From JBFGJY01 sp041576975 (GTDB lineage Bacteria; Pseudomonadota; Gammaproteobacteria; UBA4575): DNA of 19,975 nt. The translations under genes were made by a program, and so were the position numbers. Within the stretch, counting starts at the first letter, position 1. Each line of letters opens with the position of its first letter. Shown here in pieces: positions 1 through 7,267 of the stretch. Where the stretch lies: NCBI GenBank assembly GCA_041576975.1, contig JBFGJY010000046.1:1-19975 (forward strand). Direction: 5' to 3'. Under the pieces are notes generated by a model, which was given only the letters and a program-made list of their open reading frames with translations, made no database searches and was not told where the DNA came from.

Positions 1-357
1 AATATCGGTGAGCAGCATGATCGGAGCATTACCCAATGCCTCATCAATGGGCTTTGCGGTAGCTTGCAGCAATTCCTCATCATAAATCCATAAATATTCA
101 CCATCGGCAAGAATGAGTTGTGGATAAGGTTGCGTATATTGCCAGCGAAAGCGTCCAGGCTTATCTAATGCAACTTCTCCCATTGCATCCTGAATTACTT
201 CACCATTCTCATCAAAAACTGTTTGTAGGAACTGTCCTTCGAATGAGTCTACTTCAGAAAAGAATTTATCGAGTCGCTGAATCGCTTCACTGCTGAATAC
301 CGGCAATGAAAATACAAATAACTCAACAACTAGAAATACTTTCCAAATCCGTTTCAT
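1..357 (-). CDS. lolA: Outer-membrane lipoprotein carrier protein LolA, 5' part (cut by window edge)
   Basis: LolA is the periplasmic chaperone that takes mature lipoproteins from the LolCDE exporter and hands them to LolB at the outer membrane. I translated this by hand: 119 codons from an ATG at 357, with an AGGA about 8 nt upstream. The N-terminus is a signal peptide (MKRIWKVFLVV, hydrophobic to about residue 20). Then come family hallmarks: RLDKFFSEVDSFEGQF, the GEVALDKPGRFRWQY block, and the QLILADGEYLWIYDEEL block. The frame stays open to the left edge, so roughly the C-terminal 80-90 residues of a usual ~200-residue LolA lie outside. It follows ftsK on the same strand after 105 bp, the ftsK-lolA order known in many gammaproteobacteria. 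Confidence 0.93.
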   Translation of the reverse strand, partial: MKRIWKVFLVVELFVFSLPVFSSEAIQRLDKFFSEVDSFEGQFLQTVFDENGEVIQDAMGEVALDKPGRFRWQYTQPYPQLILADGEYLWIYDEELLQATAKPIDEALGNAPIMLLTDI

Positions 358-462
358 TGAATTTTCCTAAACATGAATTTTTAGACTTCGGAGTTGGGCT
401 TTAATTCAGCAATACAAATGACAAAAAATGTGAAAAGTGTATTTGATTTGGGTGATTGCCTA

Positions 463-2769
463 CTATAGAGGTGGGGGTGCAATGACTTCGCGGCTTCCGT
501 TGGATTGCACTGCACTAACTACCCCACTGTCTTCCATCTCCTCAATCATGCGTGCTGCACGGTTGTAACCAACTTTTAGTCGACGTTGCAAATATGAGAT
601 GGAAGCTTTTCGAGTCTCCGTAACAATTGCTACGGCTTCATCATAAAGTGGATCAAGGTCACTATCATCGCGACTTTTAAGGGGTTCTAATCCAGGTATC
701 TCATCCCTGCCATTAATGGGATCTTGGATAACTTCGTCTAAATACACAGGTTCACCCTTTTGTTTTAAGAACCCAACAACTTTGTGTACTTCTTCATCGG
801 ATACAAATGCACCATGCAAACGTTCTGGTAAAGAAGTGCCCGGTGGTAAGTACAACATGTCACCATGTCCTAATAATTGCTCCGCACCCATTTGATCCAA
901 AATAGTTCTTGAGTCAACTTTCGACGACACCTGAAAAGCAATTCTGGAAGGAATATTTGCCTTAATAAGGCCCGTGATTACATCAACAGAAGGTCGCTGG
1001 GTAGCTAAAATTAAATGGATACCGGCAGCTCTGGCCTTTTGTGCAAGTCTAGCAATGAGTTCTTCAACTTTTTTACCTACCACCATCATCATGTCGGCAA
1101 ACTCATCTACGATGATGACAATATTTGGTAACGGCGTAAGCTCTTCTGGCTCTATCGGCTCTATACCTTCAACTTGTTCAGACTTCACCAGTGGATCAAG
1201 TATTGGTTCATCGTCATCAATGGCCTGTTTAACTTTCGTGTTATAGCCATGAATACTACGTACGCCTAAGGCTGACATTAAGTGATAGCGTCGTTCCATT
1301 TCAGCTACACACCAACGTAATGCATTGGCGGCTTCTTTCATGTCGGTAACGACTGGCGAAAGTAAATGCGGAATGCCTTCGTAGACTGCAAGTTCTAACA
1401 TTTTGGGATCAATCAGAATCATGCGCACTTGTTGTGGAGTAGCTTTATACAAAATACTCAACAACATCGCGTTCAAAGCAACAGACTTACCCGCTCCTGT
1501 GGTACCCGCTACCAGCAAATGCGGCATTTTGGTTAAGTCCGCTACAATAGGTCTTCCACTAATATCTTTGCCTAAACCCAGAGTTAAAGGAGATCGCGCA
1601 TCATCATAGGCATCAGACTGTAAAACATCACTTAAAACTACTAATTCTCGATGTTCATTGGGTATTTCAATTCCAATATTTGATTTGCCAGGAATCACTT
1701 CTACAACGCGCACACTAATCACCGAAAGTGCACGTGCAAGATCTTTAGCCAGATTTGAAACTTTGCTGACTTTTACTCCTGGAGCAAGTTGTACTTCAAA
1801 GCGGGTAATCACGGGCCCAGGGTGTACCTCTACCACTTCTCCATCCACACCAAAATCAAACAGTTTTAATTCAAGCTGACGTGATATCGCCTCTAAGGCG
1901 TCTTCCGAATAGCCTTTGGATGTATCAATCACTTTATCAAGCATAGCTACTGGCGGTAGATCTGTTGTAGCCGCTGCATTGAATAGTGGAATTTGACGTT
2001 CGCGCTCTACGCGATCACTAGGCTCAATTTCTTTTATGGTGGGTTCTATTCTCGGTCTTGACCGCTGTTGAATACGTACTTTAGTTTCTTTAAAAACTTC
2101 ATCTCGCTCTAATTTGGCCTGCTTTCCTAAATATTCTTCTCTTAATACACATATTTGTTCCCACGCCCATGAACTAAACTTGAGTGTGTACTTTCCGGTG
2201 AAATCTAGTAGCCATAACCAAGAAAAACTAGAAAAAATAGTGATGCCGGCAAAAAATAATGCTAACAGTAATAACGTTGCGCCGACAAAGCTAAATACAG
2301 CAACAAAACTGCTACCTGTAAGATCGCCTAGTATGCCGCCCGCGAAACTAGGTAAAAATCCTGGATGAAAATGCAGGGTTGCAAGCCCACAACCCGCAGC
2401 TAAAGTCAGTAAGAAGCCAGCCCAACGTACACCTAAGTTTCTGTAATCAATGGCGCCATTTTCAAGCCTACCTTGGTAAAGCAGCCAGCCACTATAGGCA
2501 ACCATCAATGGTGCGAGATAGGCTAGAAATCCAAACAGGAAGAAAAACAAATCGGCAAAATAAGCGCCGGCCTTACCACCCAAATTACTAACTAGATGAT
2601 TACTACCTGTGTGTGTCCAGCCAGGATCAGCACGATCATAGGTAAGAAGCGCCACCATAAGATATGCCCCTAGTGCAACCAACACTACCAACGCGCCTTC
2701 ACGTAAGCCTTTTAGTAACGTGAGGTTGTAATTTACGCTTGCCGACTTTTTTAGTGTAGCCTGTCTCAA
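463..2769 (-). CDS. ftsK: DNA translocase FtsK
   Basis: FtsK is the septal, membrane-anchored DNA pump that clears chromosome termini at division and activates XerCD at dif. The 768-residue product has about four hydrophobic N-terminal segments (roughly residues 25-43, 71-96, 115-132 and 153-188). A short linker follows (about 215-285), then the RecA-like motor: Walker A GTTGAGKS at 422-429 and Walker B IIVDEFAD near 552-559. The C-terminal winged-helix gamma domain (about 700-762, containing ISYLQRRLKVGYNRAARMIE) reads KOPS in known family members. The linker is much shorter than in E. coli, making this one of the compact FtsKs. The only plausible start is a TTG at 2769 with an AAGGG about 10 nt upstream; an in-frame stop lies at 2797-2799. 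lolA follows on the same strand; trxB is divergent. Confidence 0.96.
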   Translation of the reverse strand: MRQATLKKSASVNYNLTLLKGLREGALVVLVALGAYLMVALLTYDRADPGWTHTGSNHLVSNLGGKAGAYFADLFFFLFGFLAYLAPLMVAYSGWLLYQGRLENGAIDYRNLGVRWAGFLLTLAAGCGLATLHFHPGFLPSFAGGILGDLTGSSFVAVFSFVGATLLLLALFFAGITIFSSFSWLWLLDFTGKYTLKFSSWAWEQICVLREEYLGKQAKLERDEVFKETKVRIQQRSRPRIEPTIKEIEPSDRVERERQIPLFNAAATTDLPPVAMLDKVIDTSKGYSEDALEAISRQLELKLFDFGVDGEVVEVHPGPVITRFEVQLAPGVKVSKVSNLAKDLARALSVISVRVVEVIPGKSNIGIEIPNEHRELVVLSDVLQSDAYDDARSPLTLGLGKDISGRPIVADLTKMPHLLVAGTTGAGKSVALNAMLLSILYKATPQQVRMILIDPKMLELAVYEGIPHLLSPVVTDMKEAANALRWCVAEMERRYHLMSALGVRSIHGYNTKVKQAIDDDEPILDPLVKSEQVEGIEPIEPEELTPLPNIVIIVDEFADMMMVVGKKVEELIARLAQKARAAGIHLILATQRPSVDVITGLIKANIPSRIAFQVSSKVDSRTILDQMGAEQLLGHGDMLYLPPGTSLPERLHGAFVSDEEVHKVVGFLKQKGEPVYLDEVIQDPINGRDEIPGLEPLKSRDDSDLDPLYDEAVAIVTETRKASISYLQRRLKVGYNRAARMIEEMEDSGVVSAVQSNGSREVIAPPPL

Positions 2770-3137
2770 TCTTATACTAGCCCTTAAGTTTATTGCTTAA
2801 CCCATTGAATATTATAAAAACAATAAATGCAAGTATGCATGATTAAGTAATCATGGATTTTTCGTTGGGACCAGCTTGTGGTGGAAATTATTATTTCTGT
2901 GCTTGAAAAACCAGGATGTTAGCCAAGCAGATTAATGTATATTGTTACCTTATCGCCTTGCGTATGTCCACTCAATCTTGTTTTTAACTTTCCTTGCCCT
3001 TGATTTTTATAACTATCATCCTCATTTGTTACTATCTGTTTCCCATTACCGTTCATATAAGCTAATCCGAGACATATGAAAAAATTCTTTTAGAATCGAT
3101 CTAAATAAATAAGCATACTCAATTTTTAGAAGGAACT
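2770..3137. promoter_or_regulatory. Divergent ftsK/trxB intergenic region
   Basis: This is 368 bp without a convincing gene. It must hold the promoters for ftsK (leftward) and trxB (rightward), but no textbook -35/-10 pair stands out. A TAGAAT hexamer at 3091-3096 is a possible trxB -10 without a good -35. Two dyads are visible. One is an 18-bp palindrome at 2838-2855, listed separately. The other is TTTAGA/TCTAAA with a 5-nt spacer at 3089-3105, overlapping the candidate -10. A clear AAGGA (3130-3134) serves the trxB start. In E. coli lrp lies between trxB and ftsK; no such gene is present here. Confidence 0.6.
2838..2855. repeat. 18-bp palindrome, operator-like
   Basis: The sequence reads CATGATTA-AG-TAATCATG: two perfect 8-bp arms around a 2-bp centre. 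It sits 69 bp upstream of the ftsK start. Its size and symmetry fit a dimeric-repressor site, but no T tract follows, so it is not a terminator. No regulator is identified from the sequence. Confidence 0.45.
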
Positions 3138-4100
3138 ATGATGGCAGAATCCCGACACTTTCGACTCCTAATTTTGGGCTCTGGCCCTGCAGGCTATACC
3201 GCGGGGGTATATGCGGCACGGGCCAATTTAAATCCTGCAATTATTACTGGCTTAGAACAGGGTGGCCAATTGACAACTACAACTGATGTCGATAACTGGC
3301 CTGGTGATGTAGAGGGTTTGCAGGGACCAGAATTAATGGATCGCATGTTGAAACATGTTGAACGTTATAAAACTGAAGTTATTTTTGATCATATTCACAC
3401 TGCCGATCTCTCCACACGCCCGTTTGTACTCACAGGGGATGCAGGCACATATACTAGCGATGCACTTATTATTGCGACCGGAGCCTCCGCTCGCTATTTG
3501 GGATTACCTTCAGAAGAAGCCTTTAAAGGCAAAGGTGTCTCAGCGTGCGCGACCTGCGATGGCTTTTTCTATAAAGAAAAGAAGGTAGCGGTTATTGGTG
3601 GCGGTAATACCGCAGTCGAAGAAGCACTATATTTATCAAATATTGCAAGTGAAGTAATTTTAGTACACCGACGTGATGTCTTGCGTAGCGAAAAGATTTT
3701 ACAAAATCAAATATTTGAAAGAGAGAAAGACGGCAACGTCACGATAAAATGGAACCATGTACTCGATGAAGTATTGGGCGATGATATGGGTGTTACCGGC
3801 ATTCGAATTAAAAGTACCGAGGATGATTCGACTGAAGAAATTCAACTTAGCGGCGTATTTATTGCGATTGGCCATACCCCCAACACCAAAATCTTTGAAA
3901 ATCAACTCGAAATGAATGGTGGTTATATAAAAGTAAATAGCGGACTTCATGGTGATGCCACGGCAACCAGTATCCCAGGGGTATTTGCTGCAGGTGATGT
4001 TATGGATCATGTCTATCGACAAGCCGTAACCTCAGCGGGTTCTGGATGCATGTCGGCATTAGATGCTGAAAAATATCTAGATAATCTTGCTAATAGTTGA
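3138..4100 (+). CDS. trxB: Thioredoxin-disulfide reductase TrxB
   Basis: TrxB is an FAD flavoprotein that passes electrons from NADPH to thioredoxin in the cytoplasm. The 320-residue length is normal. Visible motifs in order: the FAD-binding GSGPAG at 14-19, the redox-active CATC at 137-140, the NADPH-binding GGGNTA at 154-159 with HRR at 177-179, and the C-terminal FAD motif GVFAAGDV followed by RQAVTSAGSGC. There are tandem ATGs at 3138 and 3141, and AAGGA sits 3 nt before the first one (6 before the second), so 3141 may be the real start. A FemAB-like gene follows after 21 bp in the same reading frame and is probably cotranscribed. ftsK is divergent. Confidence 0.97.
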   Translation: MMAESRHFRLLILGSGPAGYTAGVYAARANLNPAIITGLEQGGQLTTTTDVDNWPGDVEGLQGPELMDRMLKHVERYKTEVIFDHIHTADLSTRPFVLTGDAGTYTSDALIIATGASARYLGLPSEEAFKGKGVSACATCDGFFYKEKKVAVIGGGNTAVEEALYLSNIASEVILVHRRDVLRSEKILQNQIFEREKDGNVTIKWNHVLDEVLGDDMGVTGIRIKSTEDDSTEEIQLSGVFIAIGHTPNTKIFENQLEMNGGYIKVNSGLHGDATATSIPGVFAAGDVMDHVYRQAVTSAGSGCMSALDAEKYLDNLANS

Positions 4101-4121
4101 TCTTCACAACGCACGAATCCA

Positions 4122-5315
4122 TTGACGACTGAGAGTCCAAGTCCAGATAAAGCTAATCCCAATTGCACATTTAGTTTTATTAGTTCGCTTAAGAATATCA
4201 AGTGCGCTGAATGGAATGGCTTATTAGCTGATAACAACCCATTTTTACGTTACGAGTTTTTAGACGCATTAGAGCGTAACGATTGTTTGGGTGAAAAATT
4301 TGGCTGGTATCCGCATCACCTAGTCGTGCGTGATAATAAAGATTCTCTTATTGCTGCTACACCACTGTATATTAAAACAAATTCTTATGGAGAATTTGTA
4401 TTTGACTGGTCATGGGCCTCTGCTTATGAACAATCCGGACTTAATTATTATCCTAAATTAATATCATCTATTCCCTATACTCCTGCCACAGGAAAGCGAT
4501 TACTTGTTGCACCGAATTTATCTACTGAGCTTCAAAATAGCATTGCGATTGATATGATCAAGGCTAGTATTGAAGAAGCAAAACAACTTGGTATGTCGGG
4601 CATGCACTGGTTATTTAACCAAGCTAAGGAATGCGAAATATTTAAACAACAAGGATTAATGTTTCGTCTAGGATGCCAGTATCATTGGAATAATCAAAAT
4701 TATGAATCATTTGATCACTATCTAGAAAATTTTATTTCACGGAAAAGAAAAAAAGTAAAGCGAGAACGACGGCGTGTAGCAGAACAACAAATTGAAATCA
4801 ATCGCCTGCATGGCCATGAGCTTGACGACGGACTATGGCAACAAGTGCATACTCTCTATGTGAGTACTTTCTATCGTAAAAGTGGATTTCCAACTCTTAG
4901 CTTGGAATTTTTTAAAGAATTAGGAAGTACTATGGGTTCGCAAATTGTCTTAGTGCTTGCTCATCATGACAAGCAACTTGTAGCCTGTGCAATTAACCTC
5001 CGTAGCTCGCATACACTATATGGAAGATTTTGGGGATGCCTAAAAAGCTTCAATAGCTTACATTTCGAAACTTGTTACTATCAAGGCATTGAGTATGCCA
5101 TTGAAAATAAACTAACAACTTTTGAACCAGGCGCACAAGGTGAACACAAAATCAGCCGTGGATTTTTGCCTAAGAAAACATGGTCCGCACATTGGATTGC
5201 AGATTCACGTTTCGAGCCAGCAATTCGTGATTTTTGTCATCGAGAAGAAGGTTATATGCAACAGGAGTGCGAGGATCTAATGGCGCATTCACCTTATCGA
5301 TCTTCTACTAGATAA
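4122..5315 (+). CDS. FemAB/GNAT-like protein of the COG3146 (PF04339) family
   Basis: This family is related to GNAT acyltransferases and FemAB-type peptidyl transferases; its substrate is not established, so no reaction is claimed. The 397-residue product shows the family's conserved blocks: a basic stretch FISRKRKKVKRERRRV near residue 205, then GRFWGC, LHFETCYYQGIEYAIE, and EPGAQGEHKISRGFLP. No signal peptide is seen, so it is probably cytoplasmic. The only available start upstream of the conserved region is a TTG at 4122 without a good Shine-Dalgarno. The frame is closed upstream by the trxB stop itself (4098-4100), so the gene sits in the same phase as trxB, eight codons on. This suggests translation coupled to trxB. 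The ~345-bp gap before aat separates it from the next gene. Confidence 0.85.
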   Translation: MTTESPSPDKANPNCTFSFISSLKNIKCAEWNGLLADNNPFLRYEFLDALERNDCLGEKFGWYPHHLVVRDNKDSLIAATPLYIKTNSYGEFVFDWSWASAYEQSGLNYYPKLISSIPYTPATGKRLLVAPNLSTELQNSIAIDMIKASIEEAKQLGMSGMHWLFNQAKECEIFKQQGLMFRLGCQYHWNNQNYESFDHYLENFISRKRKKVKRERRRVAEQQIEINRLHGHELDDGLWQQVHTLYVSTFYRKSGFPTLSLEFFKELGSTMGSQIVLVLAHHDKQLVACAINLRSSHTLYGRFWGCLKSFNSLHFETCYYQGIEYAIENKLTTFEPGAQGEHKISRGFLPKKTWSAHWIADSRFEPAIRDFCHREEGYMQQECEDLMAHSPYRSSTR

Positions 5316-5660
5316 TGAATGGATCCTGTACTAATAATTTCGTAGTTTCACCAAAGTGAAGATTGTGATCGTGAGCAAAAAATTATTCGAGGTATAATCT
5401 ACGCTACATGATCAGTTGCAACTGGAGATAACAAATCTTGATTTACTTCACTACTATAAGCAAACATTTTTATGCATTCGCGCGTAATAGTATGCATCTC
5501 CAATTCTCAGACGCCCACTATTCGAGATGTCAAAGCAGATAAATTCTAGAACTTAATCATAGGATTCTTTTCACCTACTTTCAGCTCAATCATGTGTATT
5601 GTCTCAACCCAGCTGCCTGAGCCCTCGTCGTTAAAGAATATCGTTTAGGAAATACGATAA
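5316..5660. other. 345-bp gap between the FemAB-like gene and aat
   Basis: No supportable gene is present. I see a perfect TATAAT at 5393-5398 (plus strand) with no -35 at the right distance; TTGTGA at 5363-5368 is 24 bp away, which is too far. A small TTCAC/GTGAA hairpin with a CAAA loop near 5347-5360 has no T tract. A 25-codon ATG ORF at 5472-5549 has no ribosome binding site and is not credited. Two TATGCAT copies occur around 5471-5497. The 3' end carries the aat leader hairpin, listed separately. The region probably holds the aat promoter. Confidence 0.45.
5639..5659 (+). promoter_or_regulatory. Leader hairpin presenting the aat Shine-Dalgarno in its loop
   Basis: Arms TATCGT (5639-5644) and ACGATA (5654-5659) are perfectly complementary and enclose a 9-nt loop TTAGGAAAT. 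The AGGAA in that loop is the ribosome binding site for the GTG start at 5661. The stem is only 6 bp and AU-rich, so it may be weak. It could display the site or make initiation sensitive to temperature or to a binding protein; that is inference. Confidence 0.35.
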
Positions 5661-6389
5661 GTGGATATTAAGTGGTTAGATCCTAGCGACCCAGGTGCAT
5701 CGTTTCCAAATATCGAGGAGGCACTAACTAATCCCGAAGGTCTACTCGCAGCGGGTGGTGATTTAAGCATTACACGATTATTGAATGCTTATCGCAGTGG
5801 AATCTTTCCTTGGTATGAAGATGGACAACCTATATTGTGGTGGTCACCTAACCCAAGAGGTATTTTGTTTACAGATAATTTTCGAATATCAACAAGCCTT
5901 CGAAAAACGTTGCGCAAACATAAATGGTCGGTGACTTTTGATGGTGATTTTAAAAAGACTGTAATTGCATGTGCCGCACCACGAAGCTATGCACGCGGTA
6001 CTTGGATCACCAATGAGATGGCTGAAGCCTATACAGACTTGCATCAACAAGGTTATGCCCACTCTGTGGAGCTTTGGGATTACCAAGAACGTTTGGTAGG
6101 TGGAATTTATGGGGTATTAATTGGAAAAATGTTTTTTGGTGAATCTATGTTTAGTTTTCAAACCAACGCATCAAAAGTTGCGCTTGCTTATGTTGTTAGA
6201 CATTTGCATCACTGGGGTTTTACCTTGTTAGACTGCCAACTGCCCTCAGCACATTTGGCAAGCTTGGGTGCTGAAACAATATCGAGAACAGAATACATAA
6301 AATTAATGACTCCATTATGCAACCAGCAGCTTAATCATTTTAAATGGAAATTAGACGAATCTTTAGATGTTGCCAATTGGAAACCGTGA
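5661..6389 (+). CDS. aat: Leucyl/phenylalanyl-tRNA-protein transferase Aat
   Basis: Aat transfers Leu or Phe from charged tRNA to the N-terminal Lys or Arg of proteins, creating N-degrons for ClpS/ClpAP. The 242-residue product is the usual length. Diagnostic blocks are the N-terminal PNIEEALTNPEGLLAAGGDLS, then AYRSGIFPWY, LWWSPNPRGILF, the YARGTWIT stretch, the HSVELWD/LVGGIYGV core, FFGESMFS, and LLDCQLPSAHLASLGAE. The start is a GTG at 5661 with AGGAA about 10 nt upstream inside a small hairpin. In many relatives aat is followed by the arginyltransferase gene and infA; here it converges on a TfpX/TfpZ gene only 9 bp away. Confidence 0.96.
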   Translation: MDIKWLDPSDPGASFPNIEEALTNPEGLLAAGGDLSITRLLNAYRSGIFPWYEDGQPILWWSPNPRGILFTDNFRISTSLRKTLRKHKWSVTFDGDFKKTVIACAAPRSYARGTWITNEMAEAYTDLHQQGYAHSVELWDYQERLVGGIYGVLIGKMFFGESMFSFQTNASKVALAYVVRHLHHWGFTLLDCQLPSAHLASLGAETISRTEYIKLMTPLCNQQLNHFKWKLDESLDVANWKP

Positions 6390-6398
6390 TCATACCTG

Positions 6399-7154
6399 CT
6401 ATAGCCACGGATCAACTGCTATCCCATCAATAGGCAATCCAGTAGTCTTATCCAGAACAAGCGCTAAATCATTATTTTTTCCTACAAGGGGCAAGAACAA
6501 TAAATCATCAGCATTATCAGCATGACTTTTTAGAAATTTTTCAACTTTTTGTTTATTTTTTCCCTTTGCATCAACAAGCGCTGAGAGGTTCTTTGCTTTT
6601 TCTAAAACTTTATCTTTGTTTTCCAAATAAATCTTGTAATATTCAGGTCTTCTTTCAAGATCGGGCTTTTTTTCTATAATAACTTCAAACATGAATTTAT
6701 TTCTTTCCTCTTTATCTTCCGGAAAGTCGGCAAACACTAAGATAGGGCCTTTATTTGGTTTGTTTTTTAATTCAGGGTATTTAATTTTCGATTCATCAAT
6801 CTCAACCCTGCCCACAACCTCAAAACGGTCTACAGCAAATACTAAATAGTACGGGCGCTCACCGTATATGACATGTATTCCATACACTAGAGCAGATAGC
6901 TGTATTGTCGCAATGATACACATATCGAACACAAATCCAGGTTTGCCTTTTTTAAAAAGAATCAAGGTAAGCAAAGGACCTAGAACAAGATCAACTCCTA
7001 CGAGCACGCGTAATACTGTCCACGCACCATTAGCTTCAAAATATGGATGCGGATACCAATAAAAGAAAATTAAAGCAATTACGAAACCGACTATGGTTAC
7101 ACTAATGGCAAAATGGATTGAAAACGCCTTAATTTTATCTACTGAGATCAGCAT
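6399..7154 (-). CDS. TfpX/TfpZ-family type IV pilin accessory protein
   Basis: Members of this family are inner-membrane proteins encoded beside major pilin genes and needed for stable or efficient assembly of their cognate pilin. The 251-residue product has three hydrophobic segments (about residues 13-33, 43-65 and 74-96). Family signatures are FYWYPHPYFEANG, GVDLVLGPLLTLILF, a conserved IQLSALVYG, RPYYLVFAVDRFEVV, and a C-terminal TGLPIDGIAVDPW. The middle (about 120-210) is very lysine-rich. No pilin or other pilus gene is present in the window, so it is an orphan here. Base composition looks more AT-rich than in the amino-acid genes upstream (not computed over the gene). The ATG at 7154 lacks a good Shine-Dalgarno. 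Family call is firm; the partner is unknown. Confidence 0.85.
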   Translation of the reverse strand: MLISVDKIKAFSIHFAISVTIVGFVIALIFFYWYPHPYFEANGAWTVLRVLVGVDLVLGPLLTLILFKKGKPGFVFDMCIIATIQLSALVYGIHVIYGERPYYLVFAVDRFEVVGRVEIDESKIKYPELKNKPNKGPILVFADFPEDKEERNKFMFEVIIEKKPDLERRPEYYKIYLENKDKVLEKAKNLSALVDAKGKNKQKVEKFLKSHADNADDLLFLPLVGKNNDLALVLDKTTGLPIDGIAVDPWL

Positions 7155-7186
7155 TGGAGATCAAAGATACAAAAGCTTATGTAATA

Positions 7187-7214
7187 ATTTTATGTATCTA
7201 GAAAATTTGAGCAA
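7187..7214 (-). promoter_or_regulatory. Candidate sigma70-type promoter for the TfpX/TfpZ gene
   Basis: On the minus strand, TTGCTC (7209-7214) and TAAAAT (7187-7192) are separated by 16 bp. They would place the transcript start near 7180, about 25 nt before the ATG at 7154. The match is by eye only and AT-rich DNA gives many such hits. Confidence 0.3.
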
Positions 7215-7267
7215 CTATGAATAATACTCGAATACAGCCATTTATCGGTCAAAACATTTTAAAGTTA

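Noticed and set aside
974..1246. Open frames antisense to ftsK and similar shadows over other genes
   Set aside because: They are antisense to strongly conserved genes, with low-complexity products and no ribosome binding site.
5472..5549. 25-codon ATG ORF in the gap before aat
   Set aside because: No ribosome binding site, no recognisable sequence features, and its length is expected by chance.
6384..6409. CCGTG/CACGG hairpin between aat and the TfpX/TfpZ gene as a bidirectional terminator
   Set aside because: Only 5 bp of stem with a long loop and no T tract on either strand.
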